Positions 1-12,011 of a DNA stretch of 64,000 nucleotides are shown piece after piece. A program made the position numbers and the translations under genes. The DNA is from Lichenostomus cassidix (taxonomy: Eukaryota > Chordata > Aves > Passeriformes > Meliphagidae), in the NCBI GenBank assembly GCA_008360975.2, contig CM039182.1, positions 56,308,491 to 56,372,490 of the forward strand, written 5' to 3'. How positions within the stretch are numbered: position 1 is the first letter of the stretch; each line of letters starts with the position of its first letter. Below the pieces are notes generated by a model. The model was not told the origin of the DNA. It worked only from the letters and a program-made list of their open reading frames with translations, and searched no databases.

Positions 1-2279
1 TATGCATTTTAACAAATACTAGCTCTTGGGTTTTCTTGCAAGTTCTAAACAGGTTATTCGTATTTCATTTACTCTGGCCTTAACTCCCTTTCTTCTTTTT
101 TATCTCGCTGCATTTACATTTTTCATTACTTTGAAATTTTGCTCATTAATGAGGAATACACAAATGTTATCAAATAGGGCAATAGCTGTTTCTTGTTTCT
201 CTATTTATATGTGTTCTTTATCTCTTTGAAGGGCTCTCCCCTCTGCATAATAAATGTATTTTTAGTTGTCAGCTCTTACCCTTTATCCAATTAACCAACT
301 CTAAATTCCAATTGGGAGTGTCATAAACATACATATACTGTCTATTGTGGAAAATATTCTCTAAGTAAAGCCTGCAGAAAGGGGTGTGAAAAGGATGTCA
401 ATGCCCAAAGCCCCTGTGGAACAGCTGGGGATAAGTCAGATTGTAGGCATTCGAGGTGCTCACTCTAGAGTAGTAACCTCACCACACTTGGAGGAAGGTG
501 CAGCCTAGTTCCTCATCCAGGCTGTGGCACCAGTACAGTTGAACAGGCATTGAGGCCAAGACTCAGTTCATCCACTTCAAAGCCCTGCAGAAAGACAGAG
601 TGTTTGGTCCTCTAAAGAAATAGAGCAAAAAAAGCTAAGGCATTTATTTAGCTATACTGATGTAACTGATGATTATTTAGCTATACTGATGTAACATATA
701 AAGATATATGTGTTTTTCTACAGTCCATCAAAAAGAGCCATGCAGTGTTTTGTGGGTGTTATGTTTCTCATAGGTCATTGTCCTTGATAGAAGGCAGGGA
801 TACAAATAACAAGGTTATGGTTCCACTATTATGAATAATTTACTAGAAGGAGGTGGATCCATTTATCAGCTAAGAACTGGAGTTGAAACATATAAAAGAC
901 CTTTGTAAAGAAGGGGGTGACAGACTAGAATCAACCCTATAGCTCACATTTAATGTTACGCTGCACAACTCACAATGTGTGACTAGAAAAGAGACCTCTC
1001 TCAACACAATCTGATCTATCAGAGGCCGTAACAATGACATTCTCACAGACTATGTATCACATAATTTTTGATGAGTTTAACAAAATAAAGTAGAAACTCC
1101 TCAGAATACAAATCTATGTTGATGAATTGGTTGCTTCAATCTAATGAACATGAGGGATGGTCAGTAAAGTTGTGAGGAACATTGTGTAGGCTCTAATCAG
1201 CTAAAAATTTGGAAATAATTCAGGTGCCAAGGAGGCGTGTAAAGAGAAGTTTCATCATCTAGCTTCACATAATGGCATGCAAGAACTAACTGTAACAAAA
1301 ATATCTTTTATTTGTGGTGAAAAAAGTTAAATGTGTTGCATGAGCAGTTGTGTGAGGATTTTTAAAATTTTTTTACAATGTGAAATCTAAAGATCATCCC
1401 AAAACCTCTCAGATGTTATGAAAACAACAGTTTAAACTTGGTCTGAGTTACTGTAGGCTTCTGCCAACTTCATTATCTGAGAAGGCACTGAGAGCCTATT
1501 GAGACAATCACAACACAAAAGTCTGTTGGGCTTTATTCCACAGCTCATGGCTAGATTTTCAGATGACTGGAATGCAAAGCATTTGCACAAATACTTCACT
1601 ATCTCAGGTTATATAATTACTTTCAGGCCCATGGGTCAATATATAAAACTGTTAATAACCAGGTTTAAAAGTGTAGGAAAGGATGATGAAAATTACCAAA
1701 TTAAATCAGCCTATAAAATTCACCTCAGATTACTATCTTTCAGTAAAAGTAGAAAATTGAACTAAAAAGACCATAGAATCATATACTGGTGAGTTGTACA
1801 TAAGATGAACATAACATATCTAAAACTTGTTGAAGTCTAGATTTTGCTAGTGATTTTACAATCCAAATTTAAGTATGTTGGTTAATCACTCTGGTAATTT
1901 TTCACCTTAATAAAGCACCACAGAGATATCAGAAACCTTAAATGGACTGAGGTCTTTCCAATGAACATTCAGAACAATTCTATTCCATTTGAGACTTAAT
2001 CTTCCCATTGTTGGATGTGTTTATCCCTTTTCTTTACAAATTAAAGGAATGTGTTTATAAATAGTTACAGTGATTCTAATTTATTGTAAGACATCTATAA
2101 ACTAGTGTGCCAGTGCAAAATATCTTTAAATTATATGTAAAAAATTCAGAGCATGTTTTTTTCATGCTGGCACTGCTTTTAAAGTGGTGCTGGTATATGC
2201 AGTCTCCATTCATAAAGCACCATGTGAGTGAAAATTATATGATGGGTCCAAACAATTGCATGCTGTCTTCTTTTTTTCT
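1..2279. other. unique AT-rich sequence, no gene seen
   Basis: No coding exon, RNA gene or recognisable mobile element could be supported here. Short open frames are scattered and have no family resemblance. The only structure seen is a direct duplication of 23 bases at 644-666 and 673-695 (period 29). Confidence 0.6.
644..695. repeat. 29-bp-period direct duplication
   Basis: A 23-base block that includes TTAGCTATACTGATGTAAC occurs twice, at 644-666 and 673-695, separated by six bases. The copies are identical, so this is a recent small tandem duplication in unique sequence. Confidence 0.8.
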
Positions 2280-2450
2280 TAGAATCATAGATTTATGGCA
2301 TCATTTAGGTTGGGAAAGACCTCTAAGTCCAAGGGTTAACCTAATACTGTCAAGTTCACCACTTATCCTTGTCCATAAGTGCCACATTTAAATCTTGATT
2401 TTATTTCTCCAAGTTCAAGGCCACAACATACTTCTTGCCCAAGATACTTT
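2280..2450 (-). mobile_element. CR1 LINE 3'-end fragment
   Basis: On the plus strand this begins with AGAATCATAGATTTATGG, followed by a GTTGGGAAAGACCTCTAAG-like stretch and CCACATTTAAATC further on. That order is typical of the antisense of a CR1 3' untranslated region. Coding sequence is absent, so this is a 5'-truncated tail, as is usual for CR1. The 5' limit is approximate. Confidence 0.75.
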
Positions 2451-2539
2451 TTTATTCTAGGGAACTGATTACTGGTGGTTTAGTCTGGGTGATTGGGAGC
2501 TGAGGGGTAAATTAGAGAGGTACAGAATTAGTCTGCTGG

Positions 2540-3122
2540 TGTTGCAGTGCATGCCTGCAAGTTCTAGTGCTCAAGAGACCAGCTGCAGGGGGCTGTGACA
2601 GCCTGGACTGTTTAGGTCATGGAGACCTTAGGAAACCAACCATGAGCCCCTGTGGTTGAAGAAATTATTTCTAGAGACTTCTCCTTTGTTCCCTCTTGAG
2701 TTGTGTATTATTGGTTCATTTGAATTATGTCCCTGTCCCTCTTCCCTCTAACTGTCCCGGTTGGTCTGCGCACCAAATCACTCCCCTTTTCCTTCCCCAT
2801 AAAACCCTTTGTTACTGGCTGTTCACGGCCCGCAGCCTCTGGACTTCCAGCCCTCAGCCCGTCCCCGTCTCTCTGTCCCTTCTCGCCGTCCCTGGACCCT
2901 CACCCAAAGACCCTCAAATAAATCCCTGGAAGCCTGTAGACTGCGTGTCGTACATTCTTCTGCCCCACCTCGGTTCCTGCTCGCCTCCATCCCCCAGGGA
3001 GTCTGCAGACCGGTCAGTGAGCCTCTCTACCAGGGCACACCCGGCAGGTGCAGCGGCATGGTGGCTTGCCCTTTCTGTGTGGCTTTGGGCGTGCCGCTTG
3101 AACTCAAAAGCGAGAAGCCACA
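2540..3122 (+). mobile_element. solo LTR, class II-like, 6-bp TSD
   Basis: The element starts TGTTGCAGTGCATGCC and ends AGAAGCCACA (TG...CA, 583 bp). It is flanked by the exact 6-bp direct repeat TGCTGG at 2534-2539 and 3123-3128. A GC-rich U3 is followed by a CATAAAACCC TATA-like box and by CTCAAATAAATCCC, a polyadenylation signal near 2915. A close relative lies on the minus strand at 45885-46417. The duplication length fits class II (ERVK/alpharetrovirus-like) integration. Long open frames inside it on both strands are not genes. No internal retroviral sequence is attached. Confidence 0.9.
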
Positions 3123-3128
3123 TGCTGG

Positions 3129-3738
3129 GGAGAACTGAAGGGCTCAAAAGGTTCCCCAGCATCTGAGCGGCTGCTTGCTGCTGGCAAAAGCCAGAGCCAT
3201 GGCTGACTTTTACCCCAGTGTAAACCAACTGTTGGTACTTAAGGTTGTGGACAGAGGCTCAGAATTTATGTATGCTCAGAATTTATAATTTTGACTCGCA
3301 GTGAAATTCACATGAGTCAGTTAACATCACATTTCTATTAACTACTTGATAAAATGCAAGGCCTGTTTCATCAAAAAGCTGCAGCAATTTCTATAAAGTG
3401 ATAACTGTAATGTAACATTTGTAACAGAAATTTCAAATTCTACTAACATTTTCACTTATATCAACTAGCATTTGGAGTTAATGAGAACTGCAGGATCAAA
3501 ACCGGCTTTTATAAGAGAACACTCTTATTTCTTTCCATGTCAGGAACTGCCTTCCAGCCAGTAGCTACCTGCACTGTGTCTTTTCACCGGAGTTGTGAGT
3601 TCAACAGTTCTCAAAGTCTGCCTCTGCTGTACTTTATCTTATAGAATGTTTATGTAAGTGGCTGTTGTAGTCTCAGGATATGATAAAGTCAGTGTTTTAG
3701 AGAGATGTAATGTCTTCTGTTAGACTGTATGATCGCAC
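3129..3738. other. unique spacer between two LTRs
   Basis: About 600 bp of AT-rich sequence with no recognisable gene, repeat or RNA. It separates the 6-bp-TSD LTR from the following long ERVL-type LTR. Confidence 0.6.
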
Positions 3739-3743
3739 CTGGG

Positions 3744-5132
3744 TGTGGTGGTTTTGACTGGCTCAAAACATCCGTAAAGTATTTTTAACATTTAGGAGAA
3801 ATTTGGACCCCTCAGAAGCTGTTGTGGTAGGCCTGGGGAGGTGTCTGAGGGGTGGGGAGTGGCACAAAGATGGCTCCTGTGTGTCTTAAGTCAAAGTTCC
3901 GGAAGTTTTTACATCAAGTCCAGCAGAGCCAATCTCTGATGGCTCTGAAGGTGATGGACATGCTGCCGGCCAAGTTTGGGCCAATTAGAGGTTCTAGTTA
4001 TGCCTCTGAAAACATATTTAAGAAGAAATCAAAACAAGGCAGGCACATACTTCTTTCACTTCTTTGTAGTTGGAGGAGGAGGAGGTGGAGGTGAAAATAT
4101 GTAGAGGGAACACAGCATGGAGATGTCAAGGTCAGTGAAGAAGGTGGGGGAGGAGGTGCTCCAAGCACTGGGGCTGAAAACCCTCTGCTAGCTGTGGTGG
4201 CCATGGGGGGAGCAGGAGGTCCCCCTGCTGCCCATAGAGTCTATAAAGATGCAGAAATCTACCCACAGCTTACTCCAGAGGAGCAGATGAATGCTTGGAA
4301 AAGACTGTGAACCAGTAGGAGTCTCATCTAAGAGTTAAAACCGCAAAAGGCCTTGCAAAGGAGAGAACGGCCTTGCTCCTGGCATGGAAGCAGCCTGGCC
4401 TCGGCTTGGGAGAGTTTGCACAGCACTTTATGGACAAAAAGACTCACGTTGTAGCAGAATTTGGGCGGGATGTTGCTAGTGAGATTGGACTCACGCTGAA
4501 GAAGTTCTCAGAGGACTGTCCCTCATGGGGAGGGACCCCACGGCTAAGTAGAGAACCTCTCTCCCTGATTGGGCTGACCAGAGAACTCCTCTCACCCTGC
4601 CCCCTGTCTGTGTTGCTGGTTTGGAAAGAGGGAAGGGGGGTGAGCACAGAGACTGCTTCTTAAGAGGGTGGAGGGTGAGAGCAGAAAAACTGTCTGGAGA
4701 AAGAGAGAAACTAGTAGAGATAAAGAGTATTTGTAGTAGAAGAATTGTGGTGATGAATAGATTTATGGACCTGCTCTGTGGACTGAGAAAATACCCCCAC
4801 ACCCTGCCTCCCTACCCAGGCTTGTTGGTTATAAAAGAGGAAAGGGGGTGAATACTATAAATTCGTAAGAGGAAGAGGGTAGTGAACAAAGTAATGTATG
4901 AAAAGTTTATTTTTGCCTCTCATTTATCCTCCAACTCTATTAAGTAATTAAATCACTTTCTGCAACTGAAAGATGGAGCTTGTTTGCTCTTTTTCTTTTT
5001 CTGTGCATCCTCCTACAAACCAGTGTCCTATCTCATTTAACTCACGAGATTGGTGTGTATTTTTACAATTTTTTTTTCTGTAGCAAGAGAGAGTCGAGGT
5101 GCCTGGCGTTTAGTCAGAGTCAAATCCTGACA
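3744..5132 (+). mobile_element. long ERVL-type LTR, copy A
   Basis: This 1389-bp LTR starts TGTGGTGGTTTTGACTGG and ends CAAATCCTGACA. The exact 5-bp duplication CTGGG flanks it at 3739-3743 and 5133-5137. It carries the family landmark GGCACAAAGATGGCTCCTGT near 3860, a CCAAT box at 3981-3985 and a TATA-like TATTTAAG at 4015-4022, so transcription would run left to right. Five other copies or fragments of the family occur in the window (6870, 10935, 20545, 30750, 56876). The 5-bp duplication is the size usual for ERVL/class III. No internal pol or gag is attached, so it is a solo LTR. Confidence 0.88.
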
Positions 5133-5137
5133 CTGGG

Positions 5138-6864
5138 GAAACAAGCAGAATTCTTTGTTAAGCCTCCCTGGTTTTTGTTGTTGTTTTTTTTGGTTTTTAA
5201 ACTAAATTGATACTCAACTTCTTCAATTATAAGGAAAGGAATCTGCAAAAAAAAAAAAAAAAAAGAAAAAGTGTGTGTGAAAGGAAATATTATTTCCATT
5301 TTAATCCTTGCAACATCTTCTGTGGTACCATAAGTAGCATTCACAGAATGCTGTTTGTGTTCTTTTAGGGTTTCCTCCTTGGCACCCACTTGAACTGTAA
5401 CTTGCAGCTGACATTAGTGAGCTGATCATATTAAGCTGCTAAAGAAAAGCAGAATGTCATGCTTGTTTTATTTATCTGTATGCTGGCATGAGATATACAT
5501 CTGGCATATATGTTGTGTGTAACATGAACCCCATATGATTGTGCCCATGTTCTTTGGGGTTTTTTTTTGCTTTTCTTTGCAGACTGCTACATTAATAGAG
5601 GATGCCTGGGCTAGAACATCAACTAGACTTCCCTGCTTCTCTTCTTTCTCCATTCTGTTTTATTCCAAGATTCATTTGTATATGAATTGCAGTTTCCAGT
5701 CTCTACAAAGAGATGCTTTTGCTTTTTTTACATTGTTGTTTGTAAAGAATTTTCTGTAGGGAAATCTGTTGTTTATACTAAGAAATAGTATTTAGTGGAT
5801 ATAGGAAAGTAAGAAGTGCCACGAGTGCAGTTGTTCTTCACACTGACATAGAGTTTACTGCAAAAGTAGTTGCAATGAGCTACGGTTTTATGATACAATA
5901 ACAAAGACAAATTCCAAATCTAGTGGCCAATATAGATTCATAAACAGGCATAGATGCATGCACCCAGTATCATGAAGTGTAAGCCAAGAAGACACGTAAA
6001 TGTTTGTCTCACTAATGTGATATAGAGCAGAAGACAGTCTTCAAAGACATCATACACAATGTTGAAACTGGTTCCATGCTGACTCTCCTAAAAGTGGTTC
6101 ATCTAGAAGTGGAACAAAAAAGCTAAGCAAAGATGACACAGCAGGACCTGGCTGTCCTTTCTTCACTATGCAACTGGCAAATAAATTTTGGAGGAGTTTG
6201 TGGGTGAAAATATCCATAACTTCTAGATTTAGCCAATGGCCTCTTTACCCGGGAAAACCTGTATTGATATAGAAAACATTTCACTTATTGACAACATGGA
6301 AAAGCTGGCTACTCGATTCACTTTTCAAATGAGGACACGTGGAGTTGGGGTGGGGGAATACTTTATGAAATCAACACCAAAAATAAAAAGAAATTTAAAA
6401 TTGCACATTAACATCAATTGCCTACATCAATTGACTTATTTGGAGGCTAGAGGACATATTACAATATTTCTCAGTACCAATTTCCTCTGTGTGTCATAGT
6501 CATAACACAGGATTTCAGACTTACAGGACATGTGAAGTTTTTTGAAGAATCTGCTACCAAAATTTGCTGAATTTTCACAGCTCTGAATTAGCAAAGAATC
6601 TACAGCAGCTCACATTTTTATTGTGATCTGCAGAGTACTGAACACATGTAAAGACTTTTATTTGTGTTCCTAGAAGATACTTGGATTCATAAAAATCTCT
6701 CTGTAAGTATTTTCTTTTTAACTCTATATTTCTTGCCAGAGGAAATCAAGAAAAATTTCTGACAGAATTTGACAGATTTCAGGATCAAATGGAAACCTGT
6801 ACAGTGCAGGTTTATTATTAACTCATATTAATTAATCATTTAAATTTTCTGAGAAAGATTTCCA
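5138..6864. other. unique AT-rich sequence
   Basis: No gene or mobile element recognised. It contains an 18-base A run at 5247-5264. Open frames are short and look like chance. Confidence 0.6.
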
Positions 6865-7963
6865 AAGATTGTGGTGGTTTTGCTTAGCCCAGAACACCAG
6901 CAAAGTATCTTTAATATCTAAGAGAAATTTAAACCCTTCAAAAGCTGTTGTGGTAGGCCTGAAGAAGTCTCTGAAGGGTGGGGAGTGGCACAAAGATGGC
7001 TCCTGTGGACCTTGTGTAAAGGTCTGGAAGTTTTTCATCAAGTCTAGCAGAGCCAATCTCTGATGGCTCTGAAGATGATGGACATGCTGCTGGCCAAGTC
7101 TGGGCCAATTAGTTACCCCTCTGTGAAAACATATATAAGAAGAAATTAAAACAAAGTCGGTACACACTTGTTTTTAGCTAGAGGAGGAGGAGGAGGTGAA
7201 AATATGTGAAGGTAAAACAACATAGAGACACTAAGATCAGTGGAGAAGGTGGGGGAGGAGGTGCTCCAGGAGCTGGGGCTGGAAATCCTCTGCTAGCTGT
7301 GGTGAAGATCATGGCTGGAGCAGGAGGTCCCCCTGTAGCCCACGGAGTCCACAGGAGTGCAGAGATCCAACCCACAGTCCGTGGGGAAGTGCCCATGCCA
7401 AAAGAGCAAGTGGATGCCTGGAAGAAGCTGTGATCCAGTGGGAGTCTCATATAGAGAGTTAAAGCTGCAAAGGCCTTGCAAGGGACAGAAAGGCCTTGCT
7501 CCTGGGATGGAAGCAGCCTGGCTTCGGCTCAGGAGTCTGCACCCTATGGACAAAAACACTCACGTTGTTGCAGAATTCGGGCGGGATGCTGCCCGTGAGG
7601 TTGGACCCATGCCAAAGAAGTTCCCAGAGGACTGTCTCTCATGGGAGGGACCCCATGGCTAAGTAGAGGACCCCTCTCCCTGATGGACTGACCAGAGAAA
7701 ACAGCCCCTCTCACCCTGCCCCCTGCCCATGCTGTTGGCTGGAAAGAGGGAGGAGGGTGAGCAAAGAAATAGTGTCTTAAGAGGGTGAGGTGAGTGTCTG
7801 AAGAGTGAGAGTCTTAAGAGAGTCTTAAGAGTGAGAGTGTCTTAAGAAGGTGAGCAGAGAAACTGTGTCTTGAGAGAAAGAGGGATGAGCAGAGAAACAG
7901 TGTTTGTAGTAGAAGAATTGGAGTGATAAATAGATTTTTGTAGTGATAAACAGATTTATGGAC

Positions 7964-8187
7964 TGTGATAAATACATATCATAAAGTTGGCTTTTCAAAA
8001 ATATTACAATGGATACTGTGTGTGTAATTTTAATTCTATTTATAAAGGTAGTTTTGCTGTGAAAAATAGCTGTGTAATGATGACTAATGCCTTTCTTTTT
8101 GGCTGAATGCCAAGCATCCAGGGCTGTACTTTTGCTACTATCTGTCGCCTATTTTCTTTTATTAAACTTTTAAATCCTAACAGGACA
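7964..8187. mobile_element. short nested LTR in copy B
   Basis: This 224-bp insertion starts TGTGATAAATACATATC and ends CTAACAGGACA. It interrupts the copy B LTR where copy A reads TTTATGGACCTGCTCTG. The flanks ATGGAC and GTGAAC could be a diverged 6-bp duplication (4 of 6 match). A TTATTAAAC motif near the right end may be a weak polyadenylation signal. The sequence resembles a widespread songbird ERV LTR by recollection only, so the family name is left open. Confidence 0.65.
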
Positions 8188-8273
8188 GTGAACCTTGTTT
8201 TTCTCATGGACTAAGAAAAAAACCCCATACCCTGCCCCTTACCCAAGCTGTTAGTTAGAAGGAGGGAGGGGAG

Positions 8274-9036
8274 TGTCTTGCATGGGAGACAGGAGCTTTA
8301 TGAGTTTTTGCAGTTTGACAGACTTTAAGATAGCTAGCTCCCCAAGACTTAGTCCCGTTTGCAAGATTCTTTGATATTTGGCTGATTTGTCTAAAAATAC
8401 CATTTATTAGACACAGAAAATAACAAACATACAAACATAGAACAGACTGACACACATAAACACACAATGAATGCACAGTTGCAACACTATAATAGCTAAA
8501 ATGCAACTATGGGGTAAAAGCTTGCTTGAACTATAAAAATAGTTAAAAATGCAAGAAATGCTTGTTTGAACTATAATGCAAGTTAAGAAATGCTTGCTTG
8601 AGGTAGCTGAAATGCAAGTTAAGAAAGGTACCTATAAGTTAGCCGGAATAATACAATTTAGGAAACCAATGATCTTACCAAATCCAACTTTGGAGCTGGA
8701 ATACATTAGTCTTCCTCACCCAATCCCACAGGAAGTAACCACAGGGCCTGTGTCCAGACACCTGGGGAGAAACTTTCCTTCACGCTCCAATGTCCATGTA
8801 GAAAGCTTCTACCTTTTCTGAGATTTCATGAGCTTTTTATAGGATAAAAGTGTGTATTTGTGGTCACTAAAAATTTCTCACATTCTCTCTACATTCCACA
8901 GGGGAGTGTCTTTTCAGACTTTCAGTCGCCAGCACCAGGTAGCTGTTGATTAGGCTATCAACCTAATCTGAGCCATCCATTTCTTGGGACCAATCAGGGA
9001 GAGAGAGAAGGGGGAGGGGGGAAATGTCCTGCCACA
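8274..9036 (-). mobile_element. nested LTR, minus orientation, 5-bp TSD
   Basis: On the plus strand it runs from TGTCTTGCATGG to CCTGCCACA (763 bp), with the exact 5-bp duplication GGGAG at 8269-8273 and 9037-9041. Read on the minus strand, the order is a CCAAT-type box (ATTGG, around 8986-8995), a TATA box CCTATAAAAAG at 8833-8843, and AATAAA at about 8402-8407, which fixes the orientation. A sister copy is at 31880-32594. Internal tandem copies of a block with AAATGCTTGCTTGAA fill about 8518-8640. It interrupts ERVL-type copy B and is therefore younger than it. Confidence 0.85.
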
Positions 9037-9337
9037 GGGAGTGAGCAGAGAAATGGTGTCTTAAGAGGGAGAGGGGGGTGAGTGAAAGAATGGTGTCTGA
9101 AGAGCTTATTTTTACTTCTCATTCATCTTCCAACTCTGTTAAGTTATAAAATCACTTAGCAACTTTAGATTTTGAGCCTGTGTTGCCTTCAGTGTGTCCT
9201 CTTACCAGTGTCCTATCTCAACTCATGAATCCAGGGTGTGTGTGTGTTTAACATGTTTTTTCCTTCCCTCTCCTGCACGTCTGCAGAAGAAGAGAGAAGT
9301 GCCTGGCATTTAGCCAGGGTCAAACCCTGACGAAGAT

Positions 9338-10929
9338 GCAAAGCAATTATCTGCTTAACTCATACTGGGAGGAAATATCAACCTCAACGTTCTAATATGA
9401 CACTTTTTCAATTATTCCACATTGCATTGAGATCTTTAGATGAAATATACTGTAGTGTATTGTTTAATAAATTGACTGATTTCTGCAGCCCAAAAGAAAT
9501 TGTTCCATTTTGTTTGTTTCTTTGCATCACTTGGATAGATGTAATTAACACAGGGATGCCTGCAGAAAATATTTCAAATTGAATATTTTATATATTTTCC
9601 ACTGGTTATATCCCATTTATTGTAATTTTATTTACTTTGGTAGAGGTTTATAACACAACATTTTGATTCAGGAGCCAGCTAATTTTGCTTGCTCATATAT
9701 ATAGTCTTATTGGTGTGATTAAAAGCTTTTTAGCAAGGCTTTCTGTGTTAAGTTTGTTGCACAGGAGCTAGAATAGCAGTTTAGAAACCATTCTGCTTGT
9801 AGACAAGTGATGCAACCTTTCAGATGAGGCAGTAGAATCACAACACACAAGTAAGCAGGAATGAAAATTATATACTTCTTTGTGAAGTTTTATGCGTACA
9901 TCCATAATAATCAACAATTCCCTCAACTACATTCAGATGTGTTTTAAAACAGAAGACATGGTAACTGTTGCTCTTAAATGATCAAATATATCAATGTTCA
10001 AAACTCAGCCTTGCTATGGCAGTAGGTATGAATGGTGTACAACAATCTTCCAGGTTTGTGTGTAAAAATGTATTTGCAGGTTATTCACTCTAATAATAAA
10101 GAGTGCCTGGGAGTATTCATCAATTATCTGGTAAGTTTTATGCTCTAGAAAAATTAGAATTTAAGTTGCAACCAAATTTTGTAACATCTATTATACCATT
10201 TTTTTTCAGTAGTAAATCCTTTTCAATGTACTTTCCTGTTCAACTATTTGACTCTGTGACATGCTTCTAGACATTATCAAGTGGTAGTTCTATCCATTCA
10301 CATAAATTTACACATTTTTAATCCTCTGCTGACACTGTTGGCTTCCTTGTAGTGGGAAAACATATCAAAGTTAAAAATTCTTCCCAGCATTTTATTGACA
10401 TATCATAATTTATGATGATATATTATGCATTAAATGCCATGTTTCCCAGTCTTTTGGGCATATAATGTGGCACAGCCCAGTATCAACAATGTTACGATTC
10501 TCTTGTGATTAAAGATCTGGCAAGAGACTTGGTCTGCTTATTAGATAGTGCCATTCAGGCACCATGCACTTTAAAGTCATTAGTTGCTAAAGGTGTAGTG
10601 GGAAGACAGAAAAGTTGTTAACTATGATTCTCATAGCAAAAAAAATTTGCATAAAGGATTCAGTAATGAGTTAACATAACATAAAATCATCATGAATGGG
10701 AGTTCAGCAGATTTTTCAAGATGTGTGTTCTTGATTATATATAATTAGTCACATAATACTAGGATTGGGTTTGAAATACATGGAGCTATGTGTGAGCATT
10801 TTTTAACAAAGTATTTCTCTGGAAGAATTGATGACCAAGGCAAGTAAAGTTTTCCAACCTTCATTTTCTTAATGAGAACTTTAGACCACAAGAAATATTT
10901 AATATGCCTAGTAAAGCTGTACATGATTT
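9338..10929. other. unique AT-rich sequence
   Basis: About 1.6 kb with no gene, RNA or repeat that could be recognised. Confidence 0.6.
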
Positions 10930-10934
10930 CCCTG

Positions 10935-12006
10935 TGTTGTAGTTTGACCCTGGCCAAATGCCAGGCACCCATGACTATTGCTCACTCACTCTCCCCTGCC
11001 ACAGCTGGGCAGAGGAGAGAAGCAAAAATTCTAGTGAAGGGGTTACAAATTGAGATATGGATGGGGAGAAAACACTTCAAGGGCAAAACAGGCTCAACTT
11101 AGAGTTACAAAGTGAATTTATTACTAGCAGAAGCAGAGAAGGATAATGAGAAGTAAAATAAGCCCTTAAAGATACCATCCTTCCTCCCAGCCCCTCCCAC
11201 CTTCCCATCAACAGCGCAGGGAACAGGGCATGGGGGCTTTGGATCAGTTCGTCACCAAGATCTTCTTCCACTGCTCAGGGAGAGGAATCCTTCCTGTGCT
11301 TCACCGTGGGGTCCCTCCCACAGGAGACAGTTCTCAGTGAACTTCTCCACCATGAGTCCAAATCTCACGAGCAACAGTCCTCCCATAACTGCTGCAATGT
11401 GAGCCCCTCCCACAGGCAGACAGTTCTCCCAGAACTGCTGCAGCGTGGGCCACTTGTCCATGGGGTGCAGTCCTCCAAGGACAGGCTGCTCTAGTTTGGA
11501 AACTGGGGTCCCCTCTCTCACTGGGACTCCCACTGGATCACAGCCTCCTCCAGGCATCTACCTTCTCCAGCGTGGGCACCTCCCCTTCAGGCTGCGAGTG
11601 GATCTCCATGGGTCCCATGGACTACTGGGGGACAGTCTGCTCCACTATAGTCATCACCACAGCCTGCACAGGAATTTCAGCTCCGGTCCCTGGAATTACA
11701 TCCTCCCACTCCTTCTCCACTGACCTTGGTGTCGCCATGTTGTTTCCCTCATATGTTCTCACTTCCACTTCTTCTCTGGCTAGGAAAAACTGCGTCCCCT
11801 TTGCTTTGATTTTCTTTTTAAATATATTATCACAGAGGCATAACCAACATCTCTAATTGGCCCAGGCTTGGCCAGCAGCACTTCCATCTTCAGAGCCATC
11901 AGGGATTAGCTCTGCTGGACATGGTGGAAGCTTCCAGCAGCTCCTCACAGGAGCCATCTTTATGGCCCCCCCACTACCAAAAACCAGGCCAAGCAAAACC
12001 AACACA
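10935..12006 (-). mobile_element. long ERVL-type LTR, copy C
   Basis: On the plus strand it begins TGTTGTAGTTTGACCCTGGCC and ends GCAAAACCAACACA, the reverse complement of the family ends. Its length is 1072 bp, close to copy F without its insert. Flanks CCCTG and CTCTG match at four of five positions, consistent with an aged 5-bp duplication. The open frames across it on both strands (for example 11252-11557) are chance frames in GC-rich LTR sequence. Confidence 0.82.
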
Positions 12007-12011
12007 CTCTG

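Larger units (their letters stand above)
6870..9332 (+). mobile_element. long ERVL-type LTR, copy B, with two nested LTRs
   Basis: The outer LTR starts TGTGGTGGTTTTGCTTAGCC and ends GTCAAACCCTGACG, where the terminal CA has become CG. It is flanked by the exact 5-bp duplication AAGAT at 6865-6869 and 9333-9337. It has CCAAT at 7105-7109 and TATATAAG at 7132-7139. Aligning it with copy A shows two interruptions, at 7964-8187 and 8274-9036, each a separate LTR. Removing both leaves about 1.46 kb, close to the length of copy A. A short local amplification of AGTCTTAAGAG-type units lies at about 7795-7855. Confidence 0.88.

Noticed and set aside
2696..3166. Overlapping frames of 100-156 residues on both strands
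   Set aside because: They lie within the solo LTR 2540-3122, extending only slightly past its edge. Similar frames occur in the sister LTR at 45885-46417, and none resembles a protein family.
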